NCBI GenBank assembly: GCA_902615715.1
Contig: CACMQA010000002.1
Coordinates: 124,001 to 188,000 of the forward strand
DNA length: 64,000 nt
Direction: 5' to 3'
Origin: an uncultured Pelagibacteraceae bacterium
Lineage (GTDB): Bacteria; Pseudomonadota; Alphaproteobacteria; Pelagibacterales; Pelagibacteraceae
How positions within the stretch are numbered: position 1 is the first letter of the stretch; each line of letters begins with the position of its first letter. A model generated the notes under the pieces. It was given only the letters and a program-made list of their open reading frames with translations. It did not search any database and was not told where the DNA came from. Below are positions 63,140 to 64,000 of this stretch, piece by piece. The position numbers were made by a program, and so were the translations under genes.

Positions 63140-63936
63140 AATCAGAAATTCAATTAGCTTTTGAAAATTGTAAAAAGGAAAAAAGACCAGCTCTCATCAC
63201 TTATACTGTAGCTTCTGATCCAAATAAAAAGAAAAGTTTAGAGATTTTAAAATCACTGGCTAAGTACGCCGATATTTTGGAACTTGGTTTCCCGCACTCA
63301 ACCCCAATTGGTGATGGAGGACAAATTCAAACTAGTTCTCATAGAGCAATTAAAAATGGTTTCAAAATGAAAGATGCATTTCAAATTGTAAAGAGTTTTA
63401 AAAAAACTGAGAAAAATAAACCGGTAATTCTTATGGGCTACTATAATATGATATTTCAATACGGAGAAAATAAATTCCTAATTGATTGTAAAAAGTCAGG
63501 AGTAAGTGGAATTATTTGTGTTGATTTGCCTTGGCCAGAAAATAAAATTTTTGCAAAGAAATGTAAGAAAAAGTCCATAGTATTTGTTCAGCTTCTTGCA
63601 CCAACAACAACTAAAGAAAGAATGAAAAAAATTATTAGAGACTCAGATTCCATGAATTATTTAATTAGTATTTTGGGCACAACTGGAAGTAAACTAAAAG
63701 TCTCTCCCAAAAAAATACTAGAAAATTACAATAAGATTAAAAGAATCAATCCAAAGAAAAACCTAGTAATTGGTTTCGGTATTACAGACTCCACGATTTC
63801 ATCTTTTAAATCAGCCTCCGGCCTGGTAGTGGGTTCACTTTTATGCAAAACTATCACCAATTCACTCAAAATGAGGATAAACCCTGCCACTAAATTGCTT
63901 AAAACAGTGTATAACCTTAAGAAGAAAATAATTTAA
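63136..63936 (+). CDS. trpA: Tryptophan synthase alpha-like protein with altered loops
   Basis: A 266-residue TIM barrel in register with Salmonella TrpA. The catalytic Glu49 (ILELG), Asp60 (GDGG), Tyr175 and Thr183-Gly184 are kept, as are GYYN, GFGI and the VGS phosphate site. Loop 2 (normally PFSDPLADGP) reads PHSTPIGDGG and loop 6 (normally SRSGVTG) reads SILGTTG, so Asp56, Arg179 and Ser180 are lost. These loops close over the substrate and talk to TrpB, whose facing residues are also changed. It overlaps trpB by four bases. Confidence 0.8.
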   Translation: MKSEIQLAFENCKKEKRPALITYTVASDPNKKKSLEILKSLAKYADILELGFPHSTPIGDGGQIQTSSHRAIKNGFKMKDAFQIVKSFKKTEKNKPVILMGYYNMIFQYGENKFLIDCKKSGVSGIICVDLPWPENKIFAKKCKKKSIVFVQLLAPTTTKERMKKIIRDSDSMNYLISILGTTGSKLKVSPKKILENYNKIKRINPKKNLVIGFGITDSTISSFKSASGLVVGSLLCKTITNSLKMRINPATKLLKTVYNLKKKII

Positions 63937-63940
63937 GTAT

Positions 63941-64000
63941 ATGAATTGGATCAGTCGCTTTATTAAACCAAAATTAAAATCTCTTTTTAAGAAAAAATCT
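63941..64000 (+). CDS. accD: Acetyl-CoA carboxylase carboxyltransferase subunit beta, N-terminus (cut by window edge)
   Basis: Twenty codons are visible, starting at an ATG four bases after trpA: MNWISRFIKPKLKSLFKKKS. The MNWISRFIKPK start and its place after trpA match accD of alphaproteobacteria (trpA-accD-folC). The zinc finger and catalytic core would lie beyond the window. Its partner accA is at 14690-15796. Confidence 0.75.
   Translation, partial: MNWISRFIKPKLKSLFKKKS

Overview
The window is very AT-rich, tightly packed bacterial DNA with no mobile elements, no CRISPR array and gaps mostly under 15 bases. Gene content and order (GcrA, HisG short form with HisZ, DUF2093, the aroA-cmk-rpsA-ihfB-pyrF-trpF-trpB-trpA-accD order, an alphaproteobacterial type HisRS with tRNA-His lacking an encoded G-1) point to an alphaproteobacterium. 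The streamlining, lysine/isoleucine/asparagine-rich proteins and a large phosphate-starvation cluster suggest a marine SAR11 (Pelagibacterales) relative; that placement is inference.

Layout. 1-8.9 kb: end of a lipid A acyltransferase gene, DUF2093, purD-rsmD (+), then a minus-strand run of HAD hydrolase, ribF, ileS, lspA, a BamF-like lipoprotein and pgi. 8.9-14.6 kb: groES-groEL behind a probable sigma-32 promoter, then tRNA-His-hisS-hisZ-hisG and a cold-shock gene on minus. 14.7-25.9 kb: accA, glcB, recR/ybaB/dnaX with the SRP RNA, pheA-kdsB, a membrane cytochrome c, argD-argF and an ABC-2 permease. 26-29.6 kb: gcrA, then a zinc regulon (znuCB-zur and divergent znuA) around two Zur boxes. 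29.7-35.5 kb: a probable glucosylglycerate pair, an ATP-grasp/Anbu proteasome-like pair, a relic of a znuA 3' end, and an arsC-aquaporin pair.

35.6-52 kb is one phosphate-stress island: ppx, ppk, sixA, phoB, phoU, pstBACS, an unknown exported protein, phoR, an olsB-olsA ornithine-lipid pair, an agt-plcP pair for replacing phospholipid with glycolipid, and a divergent diacylglycerol kinase. Three Pho-box-like direct repeats lie in its main control regions.

52.1-64 kb: a small basic protein, an SMR protein, an NDUFA9-like reductase, then an uninterrupted plus-strand block (rnd, kdsD, lptC, lptB, aroA, cmk, rpsA, ihfB, pyrF, trpF, trpB, trpA, start of accD).

The most unusual signal is in trpF-trpB-trpA. 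All three sit at the standard alphaproteobacterial locus and keep core catalytic residues (Lys of TrpB, Glu49/Asp60/Thr183 of TrpA, Cys/Asp of TrpF), but lose several substrate-site motifs that are nearly invariant in tryptophan synthase and PRA isomerase. This suggests a repurposed or strongly remodelled module. Other points of interest are a possible PhoB switch between plcP and dgk, an SMR protein lacking its essential glutamate, AccA with an added membrane tail, a terminator embedded in hisG, and two stable RNAs that end 4-6 bases before a start codon.
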